Made by a program: the position numbers and the translations under genes
NCBI GenBank assembly: GCA_003554785.1
Contig: PWHG01000071.1
Location: 1 to 46,271, forward strand
Direction: 5' to 3'
DNA from: Candidatus Falkowiibacteriota bacterium
Lineage (GTDB): Bacteria > Patescibacteriota > Patescibacteriia > Patescibacteriales > UBA12465
DNA length: 46,271 nt
The notes under the pieces: generated by a model
Seen by the model: only the letters and a program-made list of their open reading frames with translations
What the model was told of the DNA's origin: nothing
The model's database searches: none
In this document: positions 7,135 through 16,034 of the stretch, piece after piece
Numbering within the stretch: position 1 is the first letter of the stretch
How the letters are laid out: every line of letters begins with the position of its first letter

Positions 7135-7804
7135 AAAGTAAAGTAATGAATAAATCTTCACTTGGTGGTTTTGGTAAATGTGAAACTTCATTTATATGAT
7201 TGATTTTCACATAACCTTTGCTATCAATAATCAACTTTGTTATTGATGACTGAAAAATTTCAAGAGATAAAAAACCAATCACATCAGCATTTAAAACTCC
7301 AGTAACAATTGATTTAATAATATTGCCATGACAAAAAAGAGCCACGCGTTTAGACTTATTTTTTCTATAAATATCCCAAAGTAATCGCCTGCCTTTAACT
7401 TGCATTTTATCTAACTTAGCATCTAATTCCTTGTAATTTTTTAAACGCGTTGGTCGTCTAGTTTCACAAGTGTTGAAATATTTAATGCGATGCCAATTTA
7501 CCCAATCAATTTCATTTAATCTTTTATTGATAATAGTTTTAGTTTTTAACTCCTTGGCAAAAAATTCAGCTGTTTCTTTTGATCTTGTAAATTCACTTGA
7601 ATAAACTTTTTCAATTTCACGTTTAGCTAAGTTTTTAGCTAATAGTTTTGCCTGTTTTATTCCTTCTTTTGATAAAGGCATATTTTTATCACCCAGCTTT
7701 TCTTGTAAACTATAATCAGGATTAGCATGGCGAATTAAATAAACAGTTGTATATGGTTTATTTAAATCAGGTTTTATCTTTGAATAAGGATTTCTATGTT
7801 TCAT
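7127..7804 (-). CDS. Histidine phosphatase family protein (phosphoglycerate-mutase-like)
   Basis: 225 residues. YLIRHANPD near residue 25 holds the catalytic Arg-His of the family (RHAN where RHGE/RHGQ is commoner). SSEFTRSKETAEFF carries the second Arg and FCHGN the second catalytic His. Members remove or move phosphate through a phosphohistidine; the substrate may be a sugar phosphate, nucleotide or phosphoprotein. The change after RH and the extra C-terminal segment do not resemble standard cofactor-dependent phosphoglycerate mutase, so a phosphatase role is more likely. It lies 3 bases after the superoxide dismutase gene and overlaps the start of the transglutaminase-like gene by 8 bases, so all three are one transcription unit. 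Confidence 0.8.
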   Translation of the reverse strand: MKHRNPYSKIKPDLNKPYTTVYLIRHANPDYSLQEKLGDKNMPLSKEGIKQAKLLAKNLAKREIEKVYSSEFTRSKETAEFFAKELKTKTIINKRLNEIDWVNWHRIKYFNTCETRRPTRLKNYKELDAKLDKMQVKGRRLLWDIYRKNKSKRVALFCHGNIIKSIVTGVLNADVIGFLSLEIFQSSITKLIIDSKGYVKINHINEVSHLPKPPSEDLFITLLYE

Positions 7805-7807
7805 AAA

Positions 7808-8404
7808 TTATTTTTCTAAATTTTTTTCAACAAAATCCCAATTAACTAAATTATCTAAAATAGCTTCTACAAATTCAGCTCGTTTGTTTTGATAATCAAG
7901 ATAATAGGCGTGTTCCCAAACATCAATTGCAAATAATGGAGTTAAATCTTTGCTTAAAGGATTATCTGCATTAGCAGTTTTTATAATCCCTAATTTATTT
8001 TCCTTGTTTTTTACCAACCAAGCCCAACCACTACCAAACTGAGCAAGGGCAGATTGAATAAATTCTTCCTTAAAATTTTCAAGAGATGTAAAGTCTTCCT
8101 CAATTTTTGCTAATAATTTAGAACTAATTTCTTTTTTTTCTGGACTAAGTGACTGCCAGAAAAAATCATGATTAAATACTTGAGCCGCATTATTGAAAAT
8201 TGCTTTAAGTTCATCATTGTTGGCAGATTTTTTAATAAGATCTTCTAGAATAAGGCTATTTAACTCGGGTTTTTCTTTAGTTAAATCATTTAACTTATTT
8301 ACATAAGTTTGATGATGCTTGCCGTAATGAAAATCAATAGTTTTTTCCGATATAATAGGCTCAAGTGAATTTTTTTCAAATGGTAATTTTTTAAGTAGCC
8401 ACAT
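7808..8404 (-). CDS. sodB: Superoxide dismutase, Fe type
   Basis: 198 residues, full length. The metal ligands are visible: His26 in DFHYGKHHQTYV, His79 in FNHDFFW, and Asp161 and His165 in DVWEHAYYLDYQ. Gln75 in NNAAQVFNH is the position used by iron enzymes, whereas manganese enzymes use GGH.NH, so iron is the better guess. GSGWAWLV is also present. The enzyme converts superoxide to oxygen and hydrogen peroxide in the cytosol. No catalase gene is visible. It is first in a three-gene unit with the phosphatase and the secreted transglutaminase-like protein. A TATAAT (8434-8439) precedes it. Confidence 0.95.
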   Translation of the reverse strand: MWLLKKLPFEKNSLEPIISEKTIDFHYGKHHQTYVNKLNDLTKEKPELNSLILEDLIKKSANNDELKAIFNNAAQVFNHDFFWQSLSPEKKEISSKLLAKIEEDFTSLENFKEEFIQSALAQFGSGWAWLVKNKENKLGIIKTANADNPLSKDLTPLFAIDVWEHAYYLDYQNKRAEFVEAILDNLVNWDFVEKNLEK

Positions 8405-8433
8405 AAATTTATATTATTATTTTTAATTAATAC

Positions 8434-8439
8434 ATTATA
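8434..8439 (-). promoter_or_regulatory. Candidate -10 element of the sodB unit
   Basis: TATAAT on the minus strand in the 47-bp gap after rlmN, 29 bases before the sodB ATG. No good -35 is visible at 17 bases. No terminator hairpin separates it from rlmN, so read-through from the long upstream operon is possible. Confidence 0.45.
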
Positions 8440-8451
8440 ACAAAATTTAAT

Positions 8452-9453
8452 TTAATTATCTATTTTTGCTAGTTGACCACAAGCAGCTGAAATATCTGAC
8501 CCTAGACTTTCTCTAATTGTAACTTTAACTCCTTTATCACTTAAAACTTTAGCAAAGTCATTTATGGTTTTTTTAGGTGATGGATTATAATTTTCATTAG
8601 AATTGCAAGGAATTAAATTTACCATAAAAAGAGGTCTTTTCATTAAAACTGCTAAATTTTTAGCAATTTCCAAGCTATCATTCACCTTATCTATCATGAT
8701 GTACTCAAACATTACTTGGCGATTAGTTTTAAATATATAATAATCAACCGCTTGCATAATTTCTCTTAGAGAATTAAGCTCCACTGCTTTAGGCATTAAT
8801 TCTTTTCTTAAACTATCATTATAGGCGTGAAGTGAAATCCCTAAATTAACTTGAAACGGTTCTTTAGCTAGTCGCTTAATTTGTTTAGCCAAACCAACTG
8901 TTGAAATTGATATTCGCCTAGCCCCAAAATTGAAGCTTTCTTCATCGTTTAAAAATTTAATTGCTTTTAATACTTCATCATAATTAAGTAGTGGTTCACC
9001 CATTCCCATGAAAACTAGATTATCAATTTTTTTATCTTCTTTTTTTAAGTATCTTGCCCAAAATAGAAATTGTTCAACTATTTCAAAATAATTTAAGTTT
9101 CTTTTAAAACCAATTGAACCGCTAACACAAAATTTACAAGCTAAAGGACAGCCAATTTGAGAAGATACACAAACTGTATGGCGACCATCGCTTTGTCTTA
9201 TAAGCACAGTTTCAACTGATAAATTATCACTAAAACTAATTAAGGCTTTAGTGCTTTTTTTATCACCAGAGTCAACAAGTTTAGCATTAATATAAAGTGG
9301 ACAATTGCTTTCCAGTTTTTCTCTCAGAGCTAATGGAAAAACTGTTACCTCTTGCCAATCTGAAATATAATCAACAAACAAAGCTTTGTTTACTTGTTTA
9401 AAGCGAAACTTTGGTTCATCTTTTAAAATATTTGATAAATTTTTTATATTCAT
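8452..9453 (-). CDS. rlmN: 23S rRNA (adenine-C2)-methyltransferase RlmN
   Basis: 333 residues, radical-SAM. The cluster-binding CxxxCxxC is at Cys102, Cys106 and Cys109 (GCPLACKFC). Cys95 (TVCVSSQ) and the Cys of ACGQL near the C-terminus match the mechanistic cysteines of RlmN. MGMGEPLLNYD, RISISTVG and LGISLHA are family motifs. The family adds a methyl group to C2 of A2503 of 23S rRNA, and in some bacteria A37 of tRNA. It ends the long operon that starts at 21165 and follows the phosphoesterase by 2 bases. The length is a little below the usual 350-380, mainly at the N-terminus. Confidence 0.95.
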   Translation of the reverse strand: MNIKNLSNILKDEPKFRFKQVNKALFVDYISDWQEVTVFPLALREKLESNCPLYINAKLVDSGDKKSTKALISFSDNLSVETVLIRQSDGRHTVCVSSQIGCPLACKFCVSGSIGFKRNLNYFEIVEQFLFWARYLKKEDKKIDNLVFMGMGEPLLNYDEVLKAIKFLNDEESFNFGARRISISTVGLAKQIKRLAKEPFQVNLGISLHAYNDSLRKELMPKAVELNSLREIMQAVDYYIFKTNRQVMFEYIMIDKVNDSLEIAKNLAVLMKRPLFMVNLIPCNSNENYNPSPKKTINDFAKVLSDKGVKVTIRESLGSDISAACGQLAKIDN

Positions 9454-9455
9454 AT

Positions 9456-10538
9456 TTATATATTATTATTTTTTTTCAAGGTAATTTGCACAATTTCTGA
9501 GCGAGTAAAAAGCCTCAGTGGTGGTCCCCAAGTACCAGCTCCGGAGCTAACATTTAGATAAAAGTTATCTTTTTTAAATAAGCCGTAGTCATGACCACTG
9601 TAGAGTAATTTATTAACCAAATTTATAGGAAACATTTGTCCACCATGGCTGTGACCTGATAATTGTAAATCAACACCGATTGACCTTATCTTATCTAAAC
9701 TAATTGGTTCATGCAATAGTAAAATACTAGGTTTGGAAGAAATGCTATCAAATTGTTTTAAAACTGTATTTTTAATATCATAATCAAGATGATGAAAAGA
9801 ATTTAAGCCAATAATTTGCAGACCGTTTTTTTCCAACATTTCATTTTCTAAAACTTTTATTCCATTTCTACCCAGTAGATCATTAACTTGATTTGAGCCA
9901 AGTATTTCATCATGATTACCAAAGGAATAATAAACACCATCTGGAGCCTTGATTTTAAATTCTTCAATATGTAGCCAAGAAAAATCTGATTCCATGCCAT
10001 CAAATAAATCTCCGGTAATAAAAACCGCGCTGGGTTTTAGTCGATTAATTTTTTTAACTAATTTTTCATAAAAATTCATTCGCCAAACTGGACCAAGATG
10101 AAGATCGGAAAAATGAACTATCTTTTTATTTTCCCAATAATTTGGCAAATCTTTAATATAAACAGTAACTTTTCTAGTTTTAATTAAATAAGCAGCTAAA
10201 AATTCATATATTAAAAGCGGAATTAAACAAATAAAAAACCAAAAAACTAAATTATCTATATATTGCTGTAAATTTAAAAAATAAAAAATAAGAAAGAGGA
10301 GTAAGGAATTTAAAATTATTCCTCCCCAGATACCAGAGATGAAATAAATAATTCTAATAAGTAAATTATCTCGCCAAGCAATTAACCAAGAGGCACTAGC
10401 TGATAATAAGAAAAAAGTTAAAACAATTAAGTAAAAATAATCAATATTTAGATAATATTTCCCAATCAAAAACAGCAGTAAATGACCGCTGATAAAGATA
10501 AAAATTGTTATCAGAAAAAAAACTTTTTTCATTGACAT
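9456..10538 (-). CDS. Membrane-anchored calcineurin-like metallophosphoesterase
   Basis: 360 residues. The first 120 hold about four hydrophobic segments (FFLITIFIFISGHLLLFLIG is the first). The cytoplasmic-type catalytic domain follows with the five metal/phosphate motifs in order: HFSDLHLG, GDLFDG, GNHDE, LLHEP and GHSHGGQ. This is the YkuE/YaeI-like group, some of whose members act on lipid-linked phosphates such as UDP-diacylglucosamine; the substrate here is not known. It is part of the 21165-8452 operon, 6 bases after eno and 2 before rlmN. Confidence 0.85.
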   Translation of the reverse strand: MSMKKVFFLITIFIFISGHLLLFLIGKYYLNIDYFYLIVLTFFLLSASASWLIAWRDNLLIRIIYFISGIWGGIILNSLLLFLIFYFLNLQQYIDNLVFWFFICLIPLLIYEFLAAYLIKTRKVTVYIKDLPNYWENKKIVHFSDLHLGPVWRMNFYEKLVKKINRLKPSAVFITGDLFDGMESDFSWLHIEEFKIKAPDGVYYSFGNHDEILGSNQVNDLLGRNGIKVLENEMLEKNGLQIIGLNSFHHLDYDIKNTVLKQFDSISSKPSILLLHEPISLDKIRSIGVDLQLSGHSHGGQMFPINLVNKLLYSGHDYGLFKKDNFYLNVSSGAGTWGPPLRLFTRSEIVQITLKKNNNI

Positions 10539-10544
10539 AAATTT

Positions 10545-11834
10545 CTAAGCAAAAAAAGGAAAATTGGAATATTGAGCTTTTTTACCTAATTCTTTTTCAA
10601 TTACTAATAAACGATTATATTTAGCTGTTCTCTCTCCACGGGCCGGAGCTCCAGTTTTTATTTGCCCTCCACCCATAGCCACAGCAAAATCAGCAATAAA
10701 GCTATCTTCAGTTTCTCCACTGCGATGAGAAATTATATATTTCATTTGTGCTTTTTTAGCTAGTTTAATTGCAGCCATTGTTTCAGTTAAAGTACCAATT
10801 TGATTTAACTTTATAAGCACAGCATTGCTAGCTTTTTCTTCAATTCCTTTTTTGATTAAATTAAGATTAGTGGCATATAAATCATCACCTACTACTTGTA
10901 TTTTAGGATCTAGTTCTTTATTTAAATCTATAAAACCAGTCCAATCATCTTCAGAAAAAGGATCTTCCAAAGATGCTATCGGGTATTTTTTAATTAAATT
11001 TATATAATACTTTTTTAGTTCCTGAGTACTAAGTTTAAGATTTTCTTTTTTTAGATGATATTTATTTTTACTGTAAAACTCACTTGCAGCTGCATCAATT
11101 CCATATTTTATTTGCTCCCCTGGCGTGTAGCCAGCTAAATGACAAGCCTTGTTTAACAGTTCAAAGGGTTCACTATTATCCTTAAATTGAGGAGAAAAAC
11201 CACCTTCATCCCCTAAACCTAGATGATATTTTTTCTTCTTTAAAATTAATTTTAATTGTTGATAAATTTCTACCCCCATTTGCATAGCATTGGAAAAACT
11301 CTTAGCCTTAACAGGTAAAATCATATATTCTTGTATATCACTAGCCCAATTAGCATGACGACCACCATTTAACAAATTTAGCATTGGTACTGGTAATTTA
11401 TAGGCACCATCTTTGCTAGGACTAAAACTAAGCAAGTGATCATAGAGAGGGATATTTTTGTCCTTAGCAGCCGCTTTGCAAACTGCAATAGAAACTGCCA
11501 AAATTGCATTGGCTCCTAAATTCTTTTTATTATCACTGCCATCAAGGTCTATCATAATTTGATCAATTTTTTCCTGATTTTTTACTAACTGACCTTTTAA
11601 TTTTGGAGCAATTTTTTCTTCAATATTTAAAACCGCCTTTTTAACTCCTTTTCCCAAGTAGCGACTACTATCCCCATCTCTTAGCTCTACAGCTTCATAG
11701 CTTCCAGTTGAAGCTCCAGATGGCACATAAGCATAAGCGCTTATATTATTTTCTAAGACTACTTTCACCGCTACTGTTGGCTGAGCTCGAGAATCTAGAA
11801 CTTCAAGAGCTATAATTGATTTTATTTTAGACAT
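10545..11834 (-). CDS. eno: Enolase
   Basis: 429 residues, full length. VLDSRAQPTVAV at the N-terminus, GASTGSYEAVELRDGD, GDEGGFSPQF, SLEDPFSEDDW, VGDDLYATN and the C-terminal SHRSGETED and GAPARGERTAKYN segments cover the Mg and substrate-binding residues. It converts 2-phosphoglycerate to phosphoenolpyruvate. It lies 12 bases after the pyruvate kinase gene, so the two last glycolytic steps are co-expressed. Confidence 0.97.
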   Translation of the reverse strand: MSKIKSIIALEVLDSRAQPTVAVKVVLENNISAYAYVPSGASTGSYEAVELRDGDSSRYLGKGVKKAVLNIEEKIAPKLKGQLVKNQEKIDQIMIDLDGSDNKKNLGANAILAVSIAVCKAAAKDKNIPLYDHLLSFSPSKDGAYKLPVPMLNLLNGGRHANWASDIQEYMILPVKAKSFSNAMQMGVEIYQQLKLILKKKKYHLGLGDEGGFSPQFKDNSEPFELLNKACHLAGYTPGEQIKYGIDAAASEFYSKNKYHLKKENLKLSTQELKKYYINLIKKYPIASLEDPFSEDDWTGFIDLNKELDPKIQVVGDDLYATNLNLIKKGIEEKASNAVLIKLNQIGTLTETMAAIKLAKKAQMKYIISHRSGETEDSFIADFAVAMGGGQIKTGAPARGERTAKYNRLLVIEKELGKKAQYSNFPFFA

Positions 11835-11846
11835 ATATTTTTATAA

Positions 11847-12878
11847 TTAATATTTCATTACATTAGTTTTGTATAAAAAATTAGTAGTTCTATCAATCAC
11901 CTTCTTTAAAATTCTTACTGCCTTGCTAGCATGACTGCCAATAGCAGTTTCATCTGAGAGCATTATCATATCAGCTCCATCTAAGACGGCATTGGCAATA
12001 TCTGACACTTCAGCTCTGGTTGGATGAGAATTATCTATCATAGAGGTCATAACCTGAGTAGCAATTATTGCCGGCTTATCATGCCAATGAGAATGACGAA
12101 CTAAGTTTTTTTGAATAATTGGTAACTCTTCAATTGGCACCTCAATTCCCAGATCCCCTCTGGCAACCATAATTAAATCAGAAGTTTTAATTATTTCATC
12201 AATATTATCCAGCGCCACCCCCCTTTCAATTTTAGATATTATTTTTATTTTTTTATCACCAATTAATTTCTTTAATTTTTTAACATCACTAGCACTTTGC
12301 ACAAAAGAAAGAGCAATATAATCAACCCCAGTTTTTAAACCAAATTCTACATCTTTGATATCTTTTTTAGTTAGCCCACCACCTTTTAGCTCTGTGTTTG
12401 GTAAATTAATGCCGCGATGAGAAGTTAAAAGTCCACCGATTATTACTTTAGCAAATATTACTTTATTTACAATTTTTGTAACTTTCATTTCCATTTCTCC
12501 GTTGGCTAAAAAAATAAGTTCACCAGGTTTTAAATATTTATACAAATCAGGATCATCAATTGGAATTGAATCTCCGATATTGGCAGCTGGTCTGGAAATA
12601 TACTGCAAACTAATTTTTTCATTAACTAGCAATTCTCTGCCTTCTTCTGGCAAATGCCCGATTCTAATTCGTGGTCCTTGAAGATCTTGAATGATTTTTA
12701 TTTTATCTTCTCTACCCTTATTTATTTTTTCTAGGTTTTTCTTAATTTGTCTATACTGGGCAAATGTTGCATGGGAAAAATTTAAGCGAAAAATATTTAC
12801 TCCAGCTTTAACCAGAGACTTCATATCTTTTAAAGACTCAGTTTTTGGACCAATAGTGGCTATGATTTGTGTGGCCAT
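11847..12878 (-). CDS. pyk: Pyruvate kinase lacking the C-terminal domain
   Basis: 343 residues, against about 470-590 usually. The A domain (ATIGPKTES, RLNFSHA, KIERGVALDN, ARGDLGIE, ATQVMTSM, SDETAIGSHA) and the inserted B domain (about residues 70-165) are complete, so all residues for PEP, ADP, Mg and K sites appear present. The frame ends about 20 residues after the SDETA motif, where the C domain (effector binding and tetramer contacts) would begin. There is no sign of a frameshift: the next gene starts 12 bases on. The enzyme should make ATP and pyruvate but cannot be regulated through the usual C-domain fructose-bisphosphate or AMP sites. Confidence 0.92.
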   Translation of the reverse strand: MATQIIATIGPKTESLKDMKSLVKAGVNIFRLNFSHATFAQYRQIKKNLEKINKGREDKIKIIQDLQGPRIRIGHLPEEGRELLVNEKISLQYISRPAANIGDSIPIDDPDLYKYLKPGELIFLANGEMEMKVTKIVNKVIFAKVIIGGLLTSHRGINLPNTELKGGGLTKKDIKDVEFGLKTGVDYIALSFVQSASDVKKLKKLIGDKKIKIISKIERGVALDNIDEIIKTSDLIMVARGDLGIEVPIEELPIIQKNLVRHSHWHDKPAIIATQVMTSMIDNSHPTRAEVSDIANAVLDGADMIMLSDETAIGSHASKAVRILKKVIDRTTNFLYKTNVMKY

Positions 12879-12882
12879 ATAA

Positions 12883-14055
12883 TTATTTTATTACCTTTAA
12901 ATACTTTATTAGATTTTGATAAAATTCTAGATTATTTAAACTTGCCAGTTTTTGACCCAGCGGGTCATTTAAGCGAAACAGGTGATGAAGGAAGGCTTTG
13001 CTATAGTCTCGCAGAACTTTTATATCACTACTTTTATTTATAGCTGAAAAGTCCTCTTGAAAAACTTTATTTTTAATATTTACAGCTTTGTAAAACTCTG
13101 GGCAGGCACCGCTTGAAACATCACTAATCTTACTTTCAAAACCATTAAAGTTTTGGTTGAAATAAAAGAGGCGACCATGGCGACCTTCTCTGGTTGGAAT
13201 TACACAATCAAAGGCATCCCAACCTAGAAAATATGAACGATAAATATCCTCGGGCATACCAACTCCTAGGGCAAAACGTAGTGATTCCTTAGGAGTCACT
13301 AGCGCAGTTTCCCTTAAGACTTCGCTTAAAAAATTTCCATTATTATCAACTGGTCTAGCTCCTAAGCCATAAGCGTCAAAACCGATCTCAACAAGAGCTT
13401 TAGCACAATAGCGTCGCAGATCAACATCTAAACCACCTTGAATTACGGCCAGAAGTAGGGGTCTATCTTTTTCTTTTATCTTTCTTTTTTTTAATTGTTT
13501 TTCAAATTCACACTTGGCTCTTTTTGCCCAATTAATAGTTCTCTCAACAGAAATTTTCATTAATTTTTCATCACTTTCATGTGGTGGGCAATCATCAAGA
13601 CAGACCATTATATCGGTAGCTAAATCAAACTGGATATTTATAGATTTTTCCGCATCAAGTTTATGCATACTACCATCAAGCGGTGATTTAAACTCTACAT
13701 AATCATCAGTAATTTTTCCTTTTATTTTATGGTTATGAAGCAATGAAAAAACTTGAAAACCACCACTATCAGACATCAAGGGTTGATTCCAAGACATAAA
13801 ATTTGAAACTCCACCTGCTTTTCTAATTATTTCAAATTTATGTTGTAAATAAAGATGAAAAGTGTTTACCATCAAAATTTCTGTCTTAGTTTTTCTCACC
13901 TCATCATTATCAGTGGATTTAATAAAAGCTCTAGTGGCGTCGGGTAAAAAAAGTGGTGTGCTTAATTTACCATATTTAGTTGAAAATGAGACTTTTCGAT
14001 ATTTATTATTTTTTTGTAAATTTATTTTTGACACAAAATTATTGTACTCTGCCAT
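12883..14055 (-). CDS. tRNA-guanine transglycosylase family protein without zinc site
   Basis: 390 residues from ATG 14055, which overlaps the upstream gene by 17 bases. A longer frame to 14130 exists but would overlap far more. TGT landmarks are clear: NTFHLYL, SDSGGFQVFSL (Asp96), LDDCPPHES, AVIQGG, FDCVIPTR with the nucleophile Asp283, then YSKAFLHHLF and NNLEFYQ. The family swaps guanine for a 7-deazaguanine in tRNA. The zinc site is gone: the C-x-C-x-x-C ligands are Ser343, Ile345 and Leu348, and the distant His (26 residues further) is Asn374. The preQ1 pocket loop, usually GGLAVGE, reads GLGARPV, and MPVGT reads LPDAT. It is a divergent homologue and queuosine insertion is doubtful. 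It lies 4 bases before pyk. Confidence 0.8.
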   Translation of the reverse strand: MAEYNNFVSKINLQKNNKYRKVSFSTKYGKLSTPLFLPDATRAFIKSTDNDEVRKTKTEILMVNTFHLYLQHKFEIIRKAGGVSNFMSWNQPLMSDSGGFQVFSLLHNHKIKGKITDDYVEFKSPLDGSMHKLDAEKSINIQFDLATDIMVCLDDCPPHESDEKLMKISVERTINWAKRAKCEFEKQLKKRKIKEKDRPLLLAVIQGGLDVDLRRYCAKALVEIGFDAYGLGARPVDNNGNFLSEVLRETALVTPKESLRFALGVGMPEDIYRSYFLGWDAFDCVIPTREGRHGRLFYFNQNFNGFESKISDVSSGACPEFYKAVNIKNKVFQEDFSAINKSSDIKVLRDYSKAFLHHLFRLNDPLGQKLASLNNLEFYQNLIKYLKVIK

Positions 14056-16021
14056 TATTAGTCCAAGCAGCGATTTCATCATCTTCAAGGCGACTAGTTT
14101 TTGGAGAGGTCTTAAAATTAATTTCTCCATCAGTTACTACATCATGAGCAGAAACATTTACTCCTGGAGATATGATTAATATTTTATCTCTATCTTCCTG
14201 GCTGGGTGTAAAACTTAGATTAAATTCCGCATCAGCTCTAGAGCTTGACAGTGCTAAATTATCAATTTCCCATATTACTTGATTATTTGTTTCATTATAA
14301 TTTAGTTGACCAATATCACTTTCTAAACTTTGGTTAAAGTCAACATGCGGTGGCAATTCTAATTTTACTTCTACATCTTTCAATTCATGGAGTGAATTAG
14401 TTAATGTCCAATAAACACGAACGGAGGTTTCTTCATCAACTTCTGGAGGTAGTGGGCCTGAACCAACTGGAATATTGTTATCATCAAAATATCTAATTTC
14501 TTCTTTTAAACTTAGATCACTGTTTATCACCTTTTCAATTGTATTGCTACGATTATCTTCACTTCTTTCAATATCCTCAGTATCTAAACCAAAGCTAAAT
14601 TGAGCCCAACTGTTTATCTTTAAGTCAGAGCCAAAATCTTGTTCCTCATAATCTTTAACTTCTAGGGAAAATTCAATTTCTCCTTTGTCGTCAGGTGAAA
14701 GTTCCTCTAAATCTTCAATTTCATTGGCACTGTAGACTATGACGCTATCAAGAACTCTTCCTTGACTAAGATCATCTAAAAGCGACCAATCAACCATCTC
14801 TCCTTCAATAACTACCATTAAAACTACTTCATTTAATGTTGCCTGACCACGGTTGTGATAGCTCAGCACATAGTCTAGCTTGTCACCAAAATTAATTGAC
14901 TGATCATTGCGATTTTCATTTATCTCAAGGGATAAATCTAGTTCACTTTGCATAATCTCTAACTGCAAACTCTCTTCTTCTATTTTTCTTTGATTACCTT
15001 TTTCATCTTGATGAGATAAGCTAATTAAAATCCTTTCTTCATCATCTACTTTCTCTTCAACTACAAAACTTAAATTAAATTGTAAATCATCTGAATTTTT
15101 AGTTAAATTAGTCAAAGACCAAGTATCTTCTGATAATTTTTCAAAACTAATTTCTGATTCATCTTCATCTTCATCTTCATTTAAGGTAAAGTTCTCTAAA
15201 ATTATATTTTCCGGAAAATTAAATTCAATAATTAAATCTGATAAATGATTGTCAGAAAAATCACTAAAACTTAAATCAACCTCGGCTTCCTGACCTACTA
15301 AAGCGGTATCAAAATAATTTACAGAAAAATCAAAGCCTATATCATCAACTATAGTGTTAGCACTAGCTTCACTGGAAAATTGACTTGAAAAATTAGCTGG
15401 CATGTAACTTATTTGCGCATTTATTGGATTAGCTGAATTAACTCGATTATATATTTTTCCGCTTAACTTAAGTTCTTTTGTTTGCTTGGGCAATAAATCT
15501 TTTAAGTCCCAATAATTAGCTAACTCGGGTTCAATTGAAGACTCAAGCAAAACAAAACCTTCCGGTAACTTTAATTCCAATCCGATGTTTTCTAGGTTAA
15601 CCGATGAGGGATTATGATATACAATTGCATAATCAAACTTCTCTCCAGCCATGATTTTCTCTGGTGCTTCAATTTCAAGTTTAGCTTCCGTGACTGATAA
15701 ATATTGATTAGTGTAGTAATAATAGGCTAAATATGCACCGGCGGCTAAAACAAGAAGAAACAATAAATTTTTTAAAATCAAAAGAATCCAAGATTTGTTT
15801 CTTTTAAAACTTTTACTAGTAACATCCACTAAATTACCTTTTTTATCTTGATAAATCTCTGATAAATTATCATCTATTTCATCTTCCCTGATTTCTTTAT
15901 TAACTGATTTTTCAAAGTCACTTACCTCATTTTCATCTGGTAATGGTCGTTGTGTAAATTTAGCTAGTCCAGATTTAGATTCTTTTTTAGGTTTAAATTT
16001 TTTATCTTTTTTGTCTTTCAT
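14039..16021 (-). CDS. Single-pass membrane protein with repeated DUF11/CARDB-like ectodomains
   Basis: 660 residues. A charged cytoplasmic N-terminus (about 90 residues, Lys-rich then acidic) is followed by one transmembrane helix (about 92-113, LLFLLVLAAGAYLAYYYY). About 540 outside residues form several beta-rich units with the pattern YxxxYHNPSSVxLENIxLxLxLPEGF, of the DUF11/conserved-repeat type. At least four such units can be read, each about 130 residues, with inserted acidic runs (DEDEDESE). It is probably a surface structural or adhesion protein. It lies 13 bases after the DUF4012 gene and overlaps the TGT-family gene by 17 bases. The specific function is not known. Confidence 0.65.
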   Translation of the reverse strand: MKDKKDKKFKPKKESKSGLAKFTQRPLPDENEVSDFEKSVNKEIREDEIDDNLSEIYQDKKGNLVDVTSKSFKRNKSWILLILKNLLFLLVLAAGAYLAYYYYTNQYLSVTEAKLEIEAPEKIMAGEKFDYAIVYHNPSSVNLENIGLELKLPEGFVLLESSIEPELANYWDLKDLLPKQTKELKLSGKIYNRVNSANPINAQISYMPANFSSQFSSEASANTIVDDIGFDFSVNYFDTALVGQEAEVDLSFSDFSDNHLSDLIIEFNFPENIILENFTLNEDEDEDESEISFEKLSEDTWSLTNLTKNSDDLQFNLSFVVEEKVDDEERILISLSHQDEKGNQRKIEEESLQLEIMQSELDLSLEINENRNDQSINFGDKLDYVLSYHNRGQATLNEVVLMVVIEGEMVDWSLLDDLSQGRVLDSVIVYSANEIEDLEELSPDDKGEIEFSLEVKDYEEQDFGSDLKINSWAQFSFGLDTEDIERSEDNRSNTIEKVINSDLSLKEEIRYFDDNNIPVGSGPLPPEVDEETSVRVYWTLTNSLHELKDVEVKLELPPHVDFNQSLESDIGQLNYNETNNQVIWEIDNLALSSSRADAEFNLSFTPSQEDRDKILIISPGVNVSAHDVVTDGEINFKTSPKTSRLEDDEIAAWTNNGRVQ

Positions 16022-16034
16022 AATTTTAAATTTA

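Noticed and set aside
5668-7191. Longer form of the transglutaminase-like protein from 7191
   Set aside because: It would overlap the histidine phosphatase by 65 bases and place a non-signal segment before a good signal peptide; 7134 is preferred.
7127-7804. Cofactor-dependent phosphoglycerate mutase (missing glycolytic step)
   Set aside because: RHAN replaces the RHGE/RHGQ of true mutases and the context is superoxide dismutase and a secreted protein; a general histidine phosphatase is safer.
14056-14130. Extended N-terminus of the TGT-family protein
   Set aside because: It would lie wholly inside the upstream gene and matches nothing in the family.
13862-14179. 105-residue plus-strand frame
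   Set aside because: Antisense to the TGT-family gene and the DUF11-like gene; no supporting motif.
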